From NCBI GenBank assembly GCA_947258715.1, contig CAMYJH010000043.1, forward strand, positions 1 through 35,799: a stretch of DNA of 35,799 nt, in the 5' to 3' direction. Source of the DNA: an uncultured Gammaproteobacteria bacterium (GTDB lineage Bacteria > Pseudomonadota > Gammaproteobacteria > HK1). Of the stretch, positions 8,304-17,165 are shown one piece after another. Below the pieces are notes generated by a model. It was not told where the DNA came from. It ran no database searches and saw only the letters and a program-made list of their open reading frames with translations. The first letter of the stretch is position 1, and every line of letters starts with the position of its first letter. A program made the position numbers and the translations under genes.

Positions 8304-8531
8304 CCAGTAGATAATTTTTCCTTACACCGTCTCCTGCTTTTGGCCGGAGTGCCTTGAGAGGTTCTCGCGCAAGCATGGCTCCTGCTCCGGCACAGGGCGG
8401 GCTCTACAGGAGTCGGGCTTCTTGCCGCCACGGTGCGAGCTGAAAGACCTGAGAGGGTGTCTTGGTACTGATGCTATAGGCCCGGGGTAGACCGCTTCCG
8501 TCGTTTCACCGCCTACCTGCCGGTCTGCAAT

Positions 8532-9176
8532 TCACCTTATGCCTTTCGCGGCTCTACCCGATTCGGAAGAACGCAAACCCGAGAGCTGCCTCGCAACCGG
8601 CGGCAGTCTCAGCAGCATCAACAGTAAAAAAACCGCCAGGTAAAAAAGCGGGTCTCGCAGATCCGCTTTGACCAGCAGCAGATAGTGACCCACGCTGGCA
8701 ACCGCGGCCACGTAGACCAGGCGATGCAGCTGCTGCCAGCGTTTGCCGCCAAGGCGCCGCAGCATACCGTCGGTTGAAGTGACGGCGAGCGGAACCAGCG
8801 GCAATAGTCCAATCCAGCCCACCGTAATGTACATGCGATAGACTGCGTCTTTGATCACATAAACGAGGCTAAGCTCCGCTTCGAAGATTAGGTAAGCAAT
8901 GAGGTGAAGCGCGGAATAGAAAAAGGCATAGAGCCCGAGCATTCGTCGAAACTTAATGATCGGATTCCATCCGGTGATTCTTCTCAGCGGCGTTACGCAA
9001 AGGGTGAGAAGAAGCAATCGCAGGCCCCATAAGCCGGTTTCACGGATGAATTCGTTCACCGGGTTGGCGCCGATGCCGCCGGTAAAGAATCCCCAGAGCA
9101 GATAGGCGAAGGGGATCAGGGCGATGATGAACACCGCGGGCTTTAGGACTCGTTCAACGAGCTGGAGTTGAGTCAT
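8532..9176 (-). CDS. msrQ: Methionine sulfoxide reductase heme-binding subunit MsrQ
   Basis: Inner-membrane b-type cytochrome that passes electrons from the quinone pool or a flavin reductase to MsrP for repair of oxidised periplasmic methionines. It has 214 residues and about six helices. Conserved histidines are visible in YSALHLIAY, WQQLHRLVYV and SVGHYLLLVK, the usual heme ligands of the ferric-reductase-like (YedZ) family. The GWNPIIKFRRMLGLYAFFYS stretch is typical. It lies downstream of msrP on the same strand, the usual order. The gap is 238 bp and contains two heptamer arrays, whereas msrP and msrQ are normally adjacent. Confidence 0.93.
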   Translation of the reverse strand: MTQLQLVERVLKPAVFIIALIPFAYLLWGFFTGGIGANPVNEFIRETGLWGLRLLLLTLCVTPLRRITGWNPIIKFRRMLGLYAFFYSALHLIAYLIFEAELSLVYVIKDAVYRMYITVGWIGLLPLVPLAVTSTDGMLRRLGGKRWQQLHRLVYVAAVASVGHYLLLVKADLRDPLFYLAVFLLLMLLRLPPVARQLSGLRSSESGRAAKGIR

Positions 9177-9263
9177 ATGGGACGTTAACTGGGTGACTTA
9201 GGAGTAAATAGACTCTAACGGATCCTCCAACAAGCGCGTTGTCAGATTGATGACGGGTAAGGG

Positions 9264-9291
9264 GTAACGCGTGATGCGTGACGCGTAACGC
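9264..9291 (+). repeat. Four degenerate heptamers
   Basis: GTAACGC, GTGATGC, GTGACGC and GTAACGC in direct succession, 50 bp left of the large array. The second unit is the exact reverse complement of the large-array unit, so the two arrays are inverted relative to each other. Confidence 0.75.
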
Positions 9292-9341
9292 GAAAAGAGG
9301 CAGGGCGTATTGACAAGCGGCTTAGACCGATTACGCTCCTT

Positions 9342-9425
9342 GCATCACGCATCACGCATCACGCATCACGCATCACGCATCACGCATCACGCATCACGCA
9401 TCACGCATCACGCATCACGCATCAC
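9342..9425. repeat. Perfect tandem array of 12 heptamers (GCATCAC)
   Basis: Twelve uninterrupted identical copies of a 7-bp unit, 84 bp in all. On the minus strand the unit is GTGATGC. Because 7 is not a multiple of 3, this direction contains TGA in every frame within 21 bp, so any gene entering from the right is closed whatever the copy number. The array covers the stop codon of msrP. On the plus strand all frames stay open, which creates a false protein of repeated ASRITHH. Confidence 0.98.
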
Positions 9426-10236
9426 GATAGAAACCGTACTCGTGGGGCGCGGCGACGTTCCAACTGGTGGGCGGTTCCTCTTCTGTAAAGCGAATGGTGA
9501 CGATGCTCTTGATGCTCTTGAACCCGTACTTCCACGGCACGACCAGACGAATGGGCGCACCGTTCTGATTCGGCAGCACGCGGCCATAAAGGCCAACCGC
9601 AAAGATGGTGAGCGGATGCATGGCCTCATCGATGCGAAGTCCTTCCACGTATGGCCAGTCCAGCACCGGTACTTTCTGTCCCGGCATTTGCCCCGGGTTA
9701 AAGAGCGTTCGGAAAGCGACGTATTTGGCTTTAGAAGTGGGCTCGAAGCGCTTCAGGATTGGCGCCAGGGGAACGCCGACCCAGGGTACCACCATGGACC
9801 AGGCCTCCACGCAACGCAGGCGGTAGATCCGTTCCTCCAGCGCGTGGGGCTTTAAGAAGTCCTCCAAATCTAGGTCGCCCGGCTTCTCGCATTCGCCGAT
9901 CACCTTGATTGTCCACGGACGCGGCTTGAAATCCTGGGCATTATCGTAAGGGTCGCGTTTGTTGGTGCCGAACTCATAGAAATTGTTATAACGGATGACG
10001 TCCTTCCACGGAGTCAACGCTTCCTCGGTGCTGAACGCGGTTTCGGAAATCTTATCCAGCGTCTCGCCCGACGCCTTGGGATCCGTGGCCAGCGCGGCGG
10101 CGCTTCCGGGAACAAGCAAACTTGCGGCGGCGCCGGCGATGCTTCCTGCGCCGCGGATGAAACTGCGTCGATTGAGATAAACGGATTCCGGAGTGATCTC
10201 GGATGACTTGATGTCGCTGGGTTTCCTGATGAGCAT
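9415..10236 (-). CDS. msrP: Methionine sulfoxide reductase catalytic subunit MsrP, C-terminus lost in repeat array
   Basis: Periplasmic molybdopterin reductase that repairs methionine sulfoxide with electrons from MsrQ. From the ATG at 10236 (AGGA upstream; a TTG at 10266 is less likely) it has 273 residues. The Tat signal carries twin arginines at 23-24 ([11 protein letters not shown]). The molybdenum-ligand cysteine is C142 in [15 protein letters not shown], and the cofactor-binding [19 protein letters not shown] is intact. It follows E. coli MsrP closely up to HEYGFY, then reads three residues of repeat sequence and stops at a TGA inside the heptamer array. The E. coli protein continues for about 55 residues with a VNPxVDHPRW segment, and I find no trace of that downstream. 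Activity is therefore uncertain. Confidence 0.9.
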   Translation of the reverse strand: MLIRKPSDIKSSEITPESVYLNRRSFIRGAGSIAGAAASLLVPGSAAALATDPKASGETLDKISETAFSTEEALTPWKDVIRYNNFYEFGTNKRDPYDNAQDFKPRPWTIKVIGECEKPGDLDLEDFLKPHALEERIYRLRCVEAWSMVVPWVGVPLAPILKRFEPTSKAKYVAFRTLFNPGQMPGQKVPVLDWPYVEGLRIDEAMHPLTIFAVGLYGRVLPNQNGAPIRLVVPWKYGFKSIKSIVTIRFTEEEPPTSWNVAAPHEYGFYRDA

Positions 10237-10351
10237 GGATATCCTGTCTGCGCTGGACTGCTTCAACTATCCGACCTAAGTTTAGGCGCGATTGTTCACA
10301 AAAATGTCACGTCCTTTTTCCGCGACTAACCAGGTTAATGAATTTTTATCC

Positions 10352-13300
10352 TCAGCCGAGACTTGCGCGCGCGTTCCTGAACATCCGAAGCCATGGGCCA
10401 TCTTCGCCCCAACCGGCAGGATACCAGGAATTTTGAACGCTCCGGAACACGCGCTCTGGATGCGGCATCATAATCGTGACGCGGCCGTCGGTAGTGGTGA
10501 GGCCGGTGATGCCAAGCGGTGAGCCGTTGGGATTTTCGGGGTAGCTGATCGCCGGCTCGCCGTTGCCGTCGACAAAGCGAAGACAAACCAGACCTTCATC
10601 GAGCCTATTTTTAGCCTCGTCGGAGTTGGCAAACATCGCGCGTCCTTCTCCGTGGGCCACCGCGATGGGGATGAACGAACCCGCCATGCCGGTTAAGAAA
10701 AGTGAAGGTGACGGCAACACCTCGACCATGGAGACGCGCCCTTCGAACTGCTCGGAGCGGTTCTTTTCGAATACTGGCCAGTGTTTCGCGCCGGGGATCA
10801 GATCGGAGAGATGGCAGAACATCTGGCAGCCGTTACAAACGCCAAGCGCGAAGCTGTCGCTTCGTGCAAAAAAATCCGCAAACACTTTGCGCGTGCGCTC
10901 GTTGAAGCGAATGGAATTCGCCCAGCCGCCGCCGGCGCCGAGAACGTCGCCATAGGAAAAACCGCCGCACGCGACTATTCCCTTATATCCATCCAGAGTG
11001 GCGTCGCCTTCCACCAGCTCGCTCATGTGCACGTCCACGGGAGCGAAGCCGGCGCGGTCGAATGCCGCCGCCATTTCCACCTGTCCGTTAACGCCCTGTT
11101 CGCGGAGCACTGCAACCTTCGGCTTGGCGCCTGCGATCAACGGCGCGGCGACGTCTTCTCCAGGATCGAAACTCAAGCCTGCGAACAGACGCACGTTGCG
11201 TTCTCCACGGCGTGCCGCCTGCTCCTCGTCGGCGCACTCGGGATTGTCGCGCAAGCGCTGCATCTGCCAGCTGGTTTCGGACCAGACCTCCCGCAGCAGC
11301 GGAATGGATTGCTGGAAAAGGATTTTTTCATCCCGGGTGACCAGGAGGCGGCGGCTATCGTCCACCGAGCCGATGACGTGAACGTGTTCCGCCACAGAGG
11401 CATGGGCGCGTAGACGTTCGATGACCTCGCCTCGCCGCTCCCTCGTCGTTTGCAGCACCGCGCCGAGCTCTTCCGAAAACAATGCCGCGAGCGCGTCCGC
11501 GCCGAGCGCGTCCAGCGTAACGCGCATACCGGTATTGCCGGCAAAAGCCATTTCACACAAGGTGGTGAAAAGTCCGCCGTCAGAGCGGTCGTGATACGCC
11601 AGCAGCAGTCCGTCCTGGTTCAGACTCTGCACCGCGGCGAAAAACAATCTCAGCGCCTCGGGGTCGTCGGTGTCCGGCGGGATGTCGCCGAGGCGGCCGT
11701 AGACCTGCGCCAGCACGGATCCGCCGAGCCGGTTCTTGCCCCGGCCGAGATCCACCAGGATGAGATCACTCTCTTCTCCACCGGTATAAAGCGCTGGAGT
11801 CAGGCTGCGGCGCACGTCGGTCACCGGGGCAAAAGCGGAAACGATCAGGGAGAGCGGCGCGGTGACGGCCCGCTCCTGGCCGTCTTCCTGCCACACGGTT
11901 TTCATCGACAGGGAGTCCTTACCCACGGGGATGGCGAGCCCCAACGCCGGGCAGAACTCGAGCCCCACGGCGCGCACGGTGTCGTAGAGCGCCGCGTCCT
12001 CGCCCGGGTGGCCGCAGGCCGCCATCCAGTTGGCCGAAAGCACCACTTGGCTCAAGTCGGCGATGGGCGCGGCGGCGATGTTGGTGATCGCTTCGGCCAC
12101 CGCCATGCGTCCGGAGGCCGGCGCGTCCAGCAGCGCCAGCGGCGTGCGCTCACCCATGGCCATGGCCTCGCCGGCATAACCGTCATAGTCGGCGATGGTC
12201 ACCGCGCAGTCCGCCACCGGGACCTGCCAGCGGCCGACCATTTGATCCCGGCACACAAGACCCGAGACCGTGCGGTCGCCGATGGTGATGAGAAAGGTCT
12301 TGTCGCCGACGCAGGGCATGCGCAGCACACGCTCGGCGGCCTGGCGCAAATCTTCGCCCGCCGCGTCGAAAGGCTCGGTTGTCGCTGCGCCATGAAGCAC
12401 GTCGCGGTGGGTGCGCGGCGGCTTTCCCAGGAGGACTTCCATCGGCAGATCGATGGGCAGGTTGCCGCCGTCCCGGTCGCTCAGCGTGAGCCGAGGATCT
12501 CGAGTGGCCTCGCCGACGACGGCGAAGGGGCAGCGCTCTCGTTCGCAGATCCTTATGAAGCGCTCGAGCTGCTCCGGCGCCACCGCAAGCACGAAGCGTT
12601 CCTGGGCCTCGTTGCACCAGATCTCCATTGGCGACATTCCGGGATCGGCGTTGGGAACCTGGCGCAGCTCGAAGGATCCGCCGCGTCCGGCGCCATGGAC
12701 CAGCTCCGGAAGGGCGTTCGACAGCCCGCCGGCGCCCACGTCGTGGATGGAGAGGATGGGATTGTCGCGCCCTAGATGCCAGCAGCGGTCGATGACTTCC
12801 TGGCAGCGGCGCTGCATTTCCGCGTTGTCCCGTTGCACCGAGGCGAAGTCCAGCTCCGCCTCGCCTTTTCCGGCGGCCATCGAGGAGGCGGCACCTCCGC
12901 CCAGGCCGATGAGCATGGCGGGTCCGCCCAGGACCACGACGCGGGCCCCCGGGGGCAGCGGCGATTTCTCCACCAGCTCTCGGCGGATGTTGCCGAGGCC
13001 GCCGGCCACCATGATCGGCTTGTGGTAGCCGCGTACCTCGCCGGCGGGTGTTTTTTGCTCCAAGGTTCGGAAATAGCCGCCCAGCGCGGGACGGCCGAAC
13101 TCGTTGTTGAAAGCGGCGGCGCCGACGGGGCCCTCGGTCATGATATCCAGCGCGGAAACGATCCGATCAGGGCGTCCATAATCCTGCTCCCAGGGGCGCA
13201 CGAAGCCGGGAATGCGCAGGTTCGAGACGGAGAATCCGGTCAGCCCCGCTTTGCTGCGGGCGCCGCGACCGGTGGCGGCCTCGTCTCGGATCTCGCCGCC

Positions 13301-14290
13301 GGAGCCTGTGGCGGCGCCCGGATAGGGTGAGATGGCGGTGGGGTGGTTGTGAGTCTCCACCTTCATCAGGATGTCGATCTCGGCGCGCGTGCGGATGTAT
13401 GTCCGGGAGTCCGGGTGGGGATGAAACCAGCGCCCCGGCGCGCCGCGGATGACCGCCGAGTTGTCCTTGTAGGCGGAGAGCACGCCGCCAGGATTTTGAA
13501 TGTGGGTGTTGCGGATCATGTCGAACAGGGTGTGTTCTTGTTTTACTCCGTCGATAGTCCATTGGGCGTTAAAAATCTTGTGGCGACAGTGCTCGGAGTT
13601 CGCCTGGGCGAACATCATCAGCTCTATATCGTTGGGATCCCGATTCAGCGCGCTGAAGTTATCCAGCAGGTAGTCGATTTCATCCTCGCTCAAGGCAAGC
13701 CCCATCTCGCCGTTGGCGCGCTCGAGGGCGGCACGTCCATGCTCGAGTACCGGAACGCTCGCAAGCTTTGCCGCCTGCCGGTGTCGAAACAAGCTTGCAG
13801 CTTCGTCCAGGCCAGGAAGCAGGGTCTGGGTCATGCGGTCGTGAATGAGCGGCGCGATCGCTTGGATCATGCGTGCATCGGGCTCGAGCCCTTGTCTCAG
13901 CGTGAATAGCCAGCGGGTTGCACGCTCTACCCGCTGAACGCTTTCTAGCCCGCAGTTGTGGATGATGTCGGTAGCCTTGCTGGACCACGGCGAGATAGTG
14001 CCCGGGCGCGGCGTCGCCAGGATACTGATGTGGGAGGAATCAGCCGCCGATGGTCCACCGGCGTCGGCGTCGAGTATGCGCTCCAGAGTGCGGCGCCGGC
14101 GTTCTTCGAGTGCTGGATCGCAGTGGAGAATGTAGAGATAACGGGCGCTAACGGCGGAAATTTGAGGCGCGCGATCGCGGAGTTGCGCGAGAAGCTTTTT
14201 GCGCCGAAATGCGGAGAGCGCAGAACGGCCCGGCAGGGTGAGCACGGTGAGCGAGTCGAATGCGCGAGCCATCGGAAGGCTGGCAATCAT
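10352..14290 (-). CDS. purL: Phosphoribosylformylglycinamidine synthase, long form
   Basis: Fourth step of purine synthesis: FGAR plus glutamine and ATP to FGAM. The single chain of 1312 residues matches the long PurL of gamma- and betaproteobacteria (about 1295). The N-terminal domain is followed by the synthetase core ([44 protein letters not shown]-like loops, [11 protein letters not shown]). The C-terminal glutaminase has the nucleophile cysteine in GVCNGCQMF and the catalytic His/Glu in [10 protein letters not shown] near the end. The start at 14290 is the first ATG; a second ATG six codons later is also possible. It is monocistronic here, with the proline-rich protein gene diverging 141 bp away. 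Confidence 0.97.
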   Translation of the reverse strand: MIASLPMARAFDSLTVLTLPGRSALSAFRRKKLLAQLRDRAPQISAVSARYLYILHCDPALEERRRRTLERILDADAGGPSAADSSHISILATPRPGTISPWSSKATDIIHNCGLESVQRVERATRWLFTLRQGLEPDARMIQAIAPLIHDRMTQTLLPGLDEAASLFRHRQAAKLASVPVLEHGRAALERANGEMGLALSEDEIDYLLDNFSALNRDPNDIELMMFAQANSEHCRHKIFNAQWTIDGVKQEHTLFDMIRNTHIQNPGGVLSAYKDNSAVIRGAPGRWFHPHPDSRTYIRTRAEIDILMKVETHNHPTAISPYPGAATGSGGEIRDEAATGRGARSKAGLTGFSVSNLRIPGFVRPWEQDYGRPDRIVSALDIMTEGPVGAAAFNNEFGRPALGGYFRTLEQKTPAGEVRGYHKPIMVAGGLGNIRRELVEKSPLPPGARVVVLGGPAMLIGLGGGAASSMAAGKGEAELDFASVQRDNAEMQRRCQEVIDRCWHLGRDNPILSIHDVGAGGLSNALPELVHGAGRGGSFELRQVPNADPGMSPMEIWCNEAQERFVLAVAPEQLERFIRICERERCPFAVVGEATRDPRLTLSDRDGGNLPIDLPMEVLLGKPPRTHRDVLHGAATTEPFDAAGEDLRQAAERVLRMPCVGDKTFLITIGDRTVSGLVCRDQMVGRWQVPVADCAVTIADYDGYAGEAMAMGERTPLALLDAPASGRMAVAEAITNIAAAPIADLSQVVLSANWMAACGHPGEDAALYDTVRAVGLEFCPALGLAIPVGKDSLSMKTVWQEDGQERAVTAPLSLIVSAFAPVTDVRRSLTPALYTGGEESDLILVDLGRGKNRLGGSVLAQVYGRLGDIPPDTDDPEALRLFFAAVQSLNQDGLLLAYHDRSDGGLFTTLCEMAFAGNTGMRVTLDALGADALAALFSEELGAVLQTTRERRGEVIERLRAHASVAEHVHVIGSVDDSRRLLVTRDEKILFQQSIPLLREVWSETSWQMQRLRDNPECADEEQAARRGERNVRLFAGLSFDPGEDVAAPLIAGAKPKVAVLREQGVNGQVEMAAAFDRAGFAPVDVHMSELVEGDATLDGYKGIVACGGFSYGDVLGAGGGWANSIRFNERTRKVFADFFARSDSFALGVCNGCQMFCHLSDLIPGAKHWPVFEKNRSEQFEGRVSMVEVLPSPSLFLTGMAGSFIPIAVAHGEGRAMFANSDEAKNRLDEGLVCLRFVDGNGEPAISYPENPNGSPLGITGLTTTDGRVTIMMPHPERVFRSVQNSWYPAGWGEDGPWLRMFRNARASLG

Positions 14291-14332
14291 ACTTCACTTT
14301 GGCTCGGTCGTCAGGCGGATTTACCGATAAGG

Positions 14333-14362
14333 TTTACAGTTGAAAAGCATACTTCGTGTTAA
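14333..14362 (+). promoter_or_regulatory. Candidate sigma-70 promoter for the proline-rich protein gene
   Basis: TTTACA (14333-14338) and TGTTAA (14357-14362) with an 18-base spacer lie 70 bp before the ATG at 14432, in the AT-richest part of the divergent intergenic region. Chosen by eye. Confidence 0.3.
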
Positions 14363-14431
14363 CATTCAGCAATATAGCTTCCGCTCCGTTGGCTCGTGAC
14401 TGACGGACGACCTGATTCAGGAGTAGTTCAT

Positions 14432-15502
14432 ATGGCAGACGAAGAAAGCGGCGCCGGCAAGCCGCCGAAATCCGGCGGCGCAGAAAATCCCGAGGCCGTA
14501 AAAAAGTCCACGGCGAAAAAGAAGACGCGCAAGAAGAGCGCCAAACAAGCCGCCTCCAAGCCGACGACACCACCGCTTAGTGGGTCGGCAGAGCCCAAGA
14601 CCGCACCCGCTCCCGGCGCCAAGCCGGATACAACTGCTTCAGGTCCCGCCGTGCCGGCCGGATCCGGTACCACGCCTACCTACGGCGGAAGCAGCGAAGG
14701 CGACAATATGCGCAGCGGGTTCCTCGCGCTATGGGGTCCGGCCACGATGCTGATATTCGTGGTGCTTATCTTCCGCTTCATGGGGGAAGGCGACGCCGAG
14801 CGCGGGTTGAGCGCACAAGGCACCGCTCAGGCGGTGTTGTCCTCAGGGCAAGAGAGCGCCGCGAGCGGAAGCGCCGTGGATGTGGGCCAGCCGGGATCGG
14901 CGGCAGGGGCGTCAAAATCCGATGCGAGCAGTTCGGGCGCCATCATGGATGCGATCCGCTCGGCGACGCCCGACCAGATCACGGCCGCGCTGGAAGCGGC
15001 GCGCTCGGCATTTAATCAAACGCCCAAGGGTTCGGAATCCGGTGGTAATGCTTCCGCGGCCGCCGACGCTGCCGCCCCGGATACCGCTGCTGCGCCACCG
15101 CCGCCGGGTGGCTTCGACAATCCCTGGGCGCCGACGGGTAGCGAAGCGTTGCTGACCGGCGCGGAGCCGCCACCGCCGCCGAGCGGGCAGCAGCCGTATT
15201 CGGCTCCACGGCCTAGCTATCCGCCGGCGATGCCGCCTCAAGGCTACGCGCAGTACGGCTGGCAGCCGGTTCCGCAACAGGGCTACGGTCCGTCACCCCA
15301 GGGCCAGTACCCGCCCCAGAGTTACCCGCCCATGCCGCCGCAAGGCGCCTATCCTCAACAGCCATACTGGGGTCAACAACAGCCGTACGCCGGCCAGCAA
15401 CCTTACGGCGGGCAGCAGCCCTACAGCGGGCAGCAGCCCTACGGCGGGCAGCAGCCGTATGCTGGACAGCAACCGTATCCGCCGCCGCCACCGGGGTATT
15501 GA
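14432..15502 (+). CDS. Membrane-anchored protein with a proline/glutamine/tyrosine-rich repeat tail
   Basis: 356 residues; I do not recognise a family. Three parts are visible. Residues 1-90 are hydrophilic and rich in Lys, Ala and Pro (KKSTAKKKTRKKSAK). Residues about 96-117 form a single membrane helix (FLALWGPATMLIFVVLIFRF). A long low-complexity region follows, first Ala/Ser/Gly-rich, then from about residue 235 rich in Pro, Gln, Tyr and Gly. It ends in five tandem GQQPY-x hexapeptides and a PPPPPGY tail. The ATG has CAGGAG about 8 bases upstream; an upstream GTG at 14396 is not needed. A strong terminator follows directly, so the gene is its own unit. The tail resembles prion-like or adhesive low-complexity domains; function unknown. 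Confidence 0.75.
   Translation: MADEESGAGKPPKSGGAENPEAVKKSTAKKKTRKKSAKQAASKPTTPPLSGSAEPKTAPAPGAKPDTTASGPAVPAGSGTTPTYGGSSEGDNMRSGFLALWGPATMLIFVVLIFRFMGEGDAERGLSAQGTAQAVLSSGQESAASGSAVDVGQPGSAAGASKSDASSSGAIMDAIRSATPDQITAALEAARSAFNQTPKGSESGGNASAAADAAAPDTAAAPPPPGGFDNPWAPTGSEALLTGAEPPPPPSGQQPYSAPRPSYPPAMPPQGYAQYGWQPVPQQGYGPSPQGQYPPQSYPPMPPQGAYPQQPYWGQQQPYAGQQPYGGQQPYSGQQPYGGQQPYAGQQPYPPPPPGY
15392..15481 (+). repeat. Five 18-bp coding repeats (GQQPY-x)
   Basis: Five tandem 18-bp units starting at 15392, 15410, 15428, 15446 and 15464 encode GQQPYG, GQQPYS, GQQPYG, GQQPYA and GQQPYP. A slightly longer GQQQPYA copy precedes them. The unit length keeps frame, so slippage would change protein length without breaking it. 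Confidence 0.9.
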
Positions 15503-15510
15503 ACCGGTAG

Positions 15511-15536
15511 AAAAAGCCCGCGAGAGCGGGCTTTTT
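15511..15536 (+). terminator. Strong intrinsic terminator
   Basis: AAAAAGCCCGC, a GAGA loop and GCGGGCTTTTT form a perfect 11-bp stem ending in a T-run, 9 bp after the stop of the proline-rich protein gene. The A-run on the other arm makes it usable in both directions. Confidence 0.93.
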
Positions 15537-15619
15537 CTTATCTGTGGTGAAGACTGCGGGTGAAATACGTATTTCGTATTTGGGGCTCCGGATCCAGAAC
15601 CATGCTCGCCAATTAACAA

Positions 15620-15642
15620 TGTAGGAGCGAGCTTGCTCGCGA
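15620..15642 (+). repeat. REP-like palindrome, left partner
   Basis: TGTAGGAGCGAGCTTGCTCGCGA: positions 15628-15641 fold as GCGAGC-TT-GCTCGC. Its start matches the TGTAGGAGCG consensus of pseudomonad-type REP elements. The partner at 15693-15715 is in inverse orientation. Confidence 0.75.
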
Positions 15643-15686
15643 ATTTTCCAGAGCGCTTGATATGAATTTTCCAGGGCACTTGCTAT
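15641..15686 (+). repeat. Two tandem 23-bp imperfect repeats between the REP partners
   Basis: 15641-15663 and 15664-15686 both begin GAATTTTCCAG and end CTTGxTAT, agreeing at 20 of 23 positions. They fill the space between the two REP palindromes. Confidence 0.75.
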
Positions 15687-15692
15687 AAAGAA

Positions 15693-15715
15693 TCGCCCGC
15701 AAGCGCGCACCTACA
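15693..15715 (-). repeat. REP-like palindrome, right partner
   Basis: Reverse complement begins TGTAGGTGCGCGCTTGCGGG, a variant of the left REP. The inverted pair with a short spacer has the form of a REP doublet (REPIN/BIME). Confidence 0.7.
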
Positions 15716-15754
15716 GCCGGCTTCGTTCGACGCCGCGACGAGCATAAAGCTCTG

Positions 15755-16615
15755 CTAATCCGGAATCCTCGTCACCTTGACGTAAACGGTGTACTCGGAA
15801 TCCTGCCGCCGTTCGGCGCTGCGGCCGATTTCACGGGACGTATCAGTGCCCGACTGCGAGGTCCCGGAGATGGCCATCCACCTTCCTAAGCGCCCCGAAA
15901 CGGTAGTCTGTGTTTCTCGGATCTCGATGCGCGCGCCGTCGAAACGATTCTGAGTGGGAATGATGTCGAGCATCACGCGATTTCCGGAGAGTCTCGGCCG
16001 AACGTAAAAGCCGCTATCGGCGTCGGCGTAAGACACGCTCTCTTCAACGATCACGCGGCCCCCCTGCACGATCGTCGTCTGCTGTTTCAGCGGCCTCGAT
16101 TCTCCGCTCACGATATAAGCCATCCTTCCTTCAAGTACCCGAACCTGCTGAGCCGCCTCGGAGTTCGTGGCGCTGTCTTCCCGGATAACGCGCACCCGGG
16201 CAGAGGATTCGCCGTCGGTGCCGGTCGCCGAGAGCCCGCGGCGACCACCCGAGGCGCTGCCGGCAGATATGCTCGAGTCACCGCTTTTGACTTCGGCAAA
16301 GACTTCGGCCAGGTCTCGTCGCACTTCTTCGTCTAGGACGTGCTTGACGCTGACCAGTAGATTCACCGGAGCCTTGTCGATGCTCTGCAGCAGCAGCCTG
16401 ATCTCGCGCAGGTTCTCCGGTGTGGTCTTAACGATGAGCTGGTTGGAGAGACTGGTGACCGTTCCGGGCGGCGGTACCAGCGGCTGGAGCATGGTGACCA
16501 CCTCGCGAGCGTCGCGGTATCCGATGGATATGACTTCGGTGACCATTCGCTCCGCGGCGACCAACGGGCTCGAGAATGCGAGCAGGATGACGAGTCGAGG
16601 GAAGAAGGCGCGCAA
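15755..16615 (-). CDS. Secretin N-domain (NolW/STN-like) periplasmic protein
   Basis: From a TTG at 16615 with GAGAGAG just upstream, the protein has 286 residues. A signal peptide (FFPRLVILLAFSSPLVAA) comes first. Next is a secretin short-domain pattern: VISIGYRDAREVVTMLQPLV, then GTVTSLSNQLIVKTTPENLR and IRLLLQSIDKAPVNLLVSVK. This matches the N1/N2 repeat of GspD-type secretins. The C-terminal part (YVRPRLSGNRVMLDIIPTQN) resembles the start of a secretin core, but the chain is far too short to form a pore. The TTG follows the DUF7931 stop by 10 bp, so the two genes are likely coupled. An ORF reading further upstream overlaps that neighbour and is not preferred. Confidence 0.65.
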   Translation of the reverse strand: MRAFFPRLVILLAFSSPLVAAERMVTEVISIGYRDAREVVTMLQPLVPPPGTVTSLSNQLIVKTTPENLREIRLLLQSIDKAPVNLLVSVKHVLDEEVRRDLAEVFAEVKSGDSSISAGSASGGRRGLSATGTDGESSARVRVIREDSATNSEAAQQVRVLEGRMAYIVSGESRPLKQQTTIVQGGRVIVEESVSYADADSGFYVRPRLSGNRVMLDIIPTQNRFDGARIEIRETQTTVSGRLGRWMAISGTSQSGTDTSREIGRSAERRQDSEYTVYVKVTRIPD

Positions 16616-16625
16616 GATGTCTCTC

Positions 16626-17165
16626 TCAGATACGGAGGCGGCGCAGGTTGGGATCCGGCTCTGCGTGGGTCCACATTTGGTCGAAGGTCTCACCGAGCTC
16701 CGACGCCCCGCGGCGATCGCCGAAGTTCACCACGCCGTCGAAACGGTCGGCGAGCTGACGCCAAACGCTGCCGATCCGGTCGGCGAGCAGGAAAGCGCCA
16801 TTATATGCGGCGTGTTTTCTGCCAGGCATGCGGATCTCCACGAAGCTGCTGAGCTGTTGCCCCAGATCCACCAGGCGGTGACCGTTGGCGAGAATCGGTC
16901 TTGAGTCCATTACGATAATACGGACCCGGGCGCGGCTGGAATCGAGAACGAAGCGGCGCAGGGCGTCCGCAAACACGGTGGTGTCGTAAACCGCAGGGTC
17001 AAGATGGCGGCTCACGATCTCTATGCTACGGCGGCTCTGAGCCACCAGGGCCACGCTGGCTTCCCGCACCTGGGCGCTGGATTCGACGCTTACAGGCTCC
17101 TTGTCCTCCCCAAGCTGGAAGGTTTCGAATTCAGCATCCGTGTCCAAGCGATCAAATATCCTCAC
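16626..17165 (-). CDS. DUF7931-type (phospholipase D-like) protein
   Basis: 179 residues from a GTG at 17165, overlapping the last 14 bp of purB. The core is SRRSIEIVSRHLDPAVYDTTVFADALRRF, then ARVRIIVMDSRPILANGHRLVDLGQQLSS and a late FNG-like segment. The pattern recalls the PLD-like DUF7931 domain, often annotated with acetyltransferases. The classic HxKxxxxD pair of active phospholipase D is not present (NGHRLVDLG occupies that place), so catalytic activity is doubtful. It lies between purB and the secretin-domain gene in a tight leftward cluster. Confidence 0.55.
   Translation of the reverse strand: MRIFDRLDTDAEFETFQLGEDKEPVSVESSAQVREASVALVAQSRRSIEIVSRHLDPAVYDTTVFADALRRFVLDSSRARVRIIVMDSRPILANGHRLVDLGQQLSSFVEIRMPGRKHAAYNGAFLLADRIGSVWRQLADRFDGVVNFGDRRGASELGETFDQMWTHAEPDPNLRRLRI

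Larger units (their letters stand above)
8210..8531. other. Intergenic region with repeats, no gene
   Basis: Contains two heptamers (8213-8226) and a perfect 8-bp hairpin (8284-8303). No supported coding frame. Both flanking genes point into it (lipoprotein from the left, msrQ from the right), so it is a shared 3' region. Confidence 0.6.

Noticed and set aside
9342..9425. Possible CRISPR array
   Set aside because: The units are 7 bp and contiguous with no spacers; it is a simple tandem repeat and no cas genes are present.
9310..9855. Plus-strand ORF with repeated ASRITHH peptides
   Set aside because: It is created by the heptamer array being stop-free on this strand and then runs antisense to msrP. 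No ribosome site and no homology.
11450..12775. 441-codon plus-strand ORF antisense to purL
   Set aside because: A shadow frame in GC-rich coding DNA; low-complexity His/Gly/Arg composition and no family resemblance, while purL is certain.
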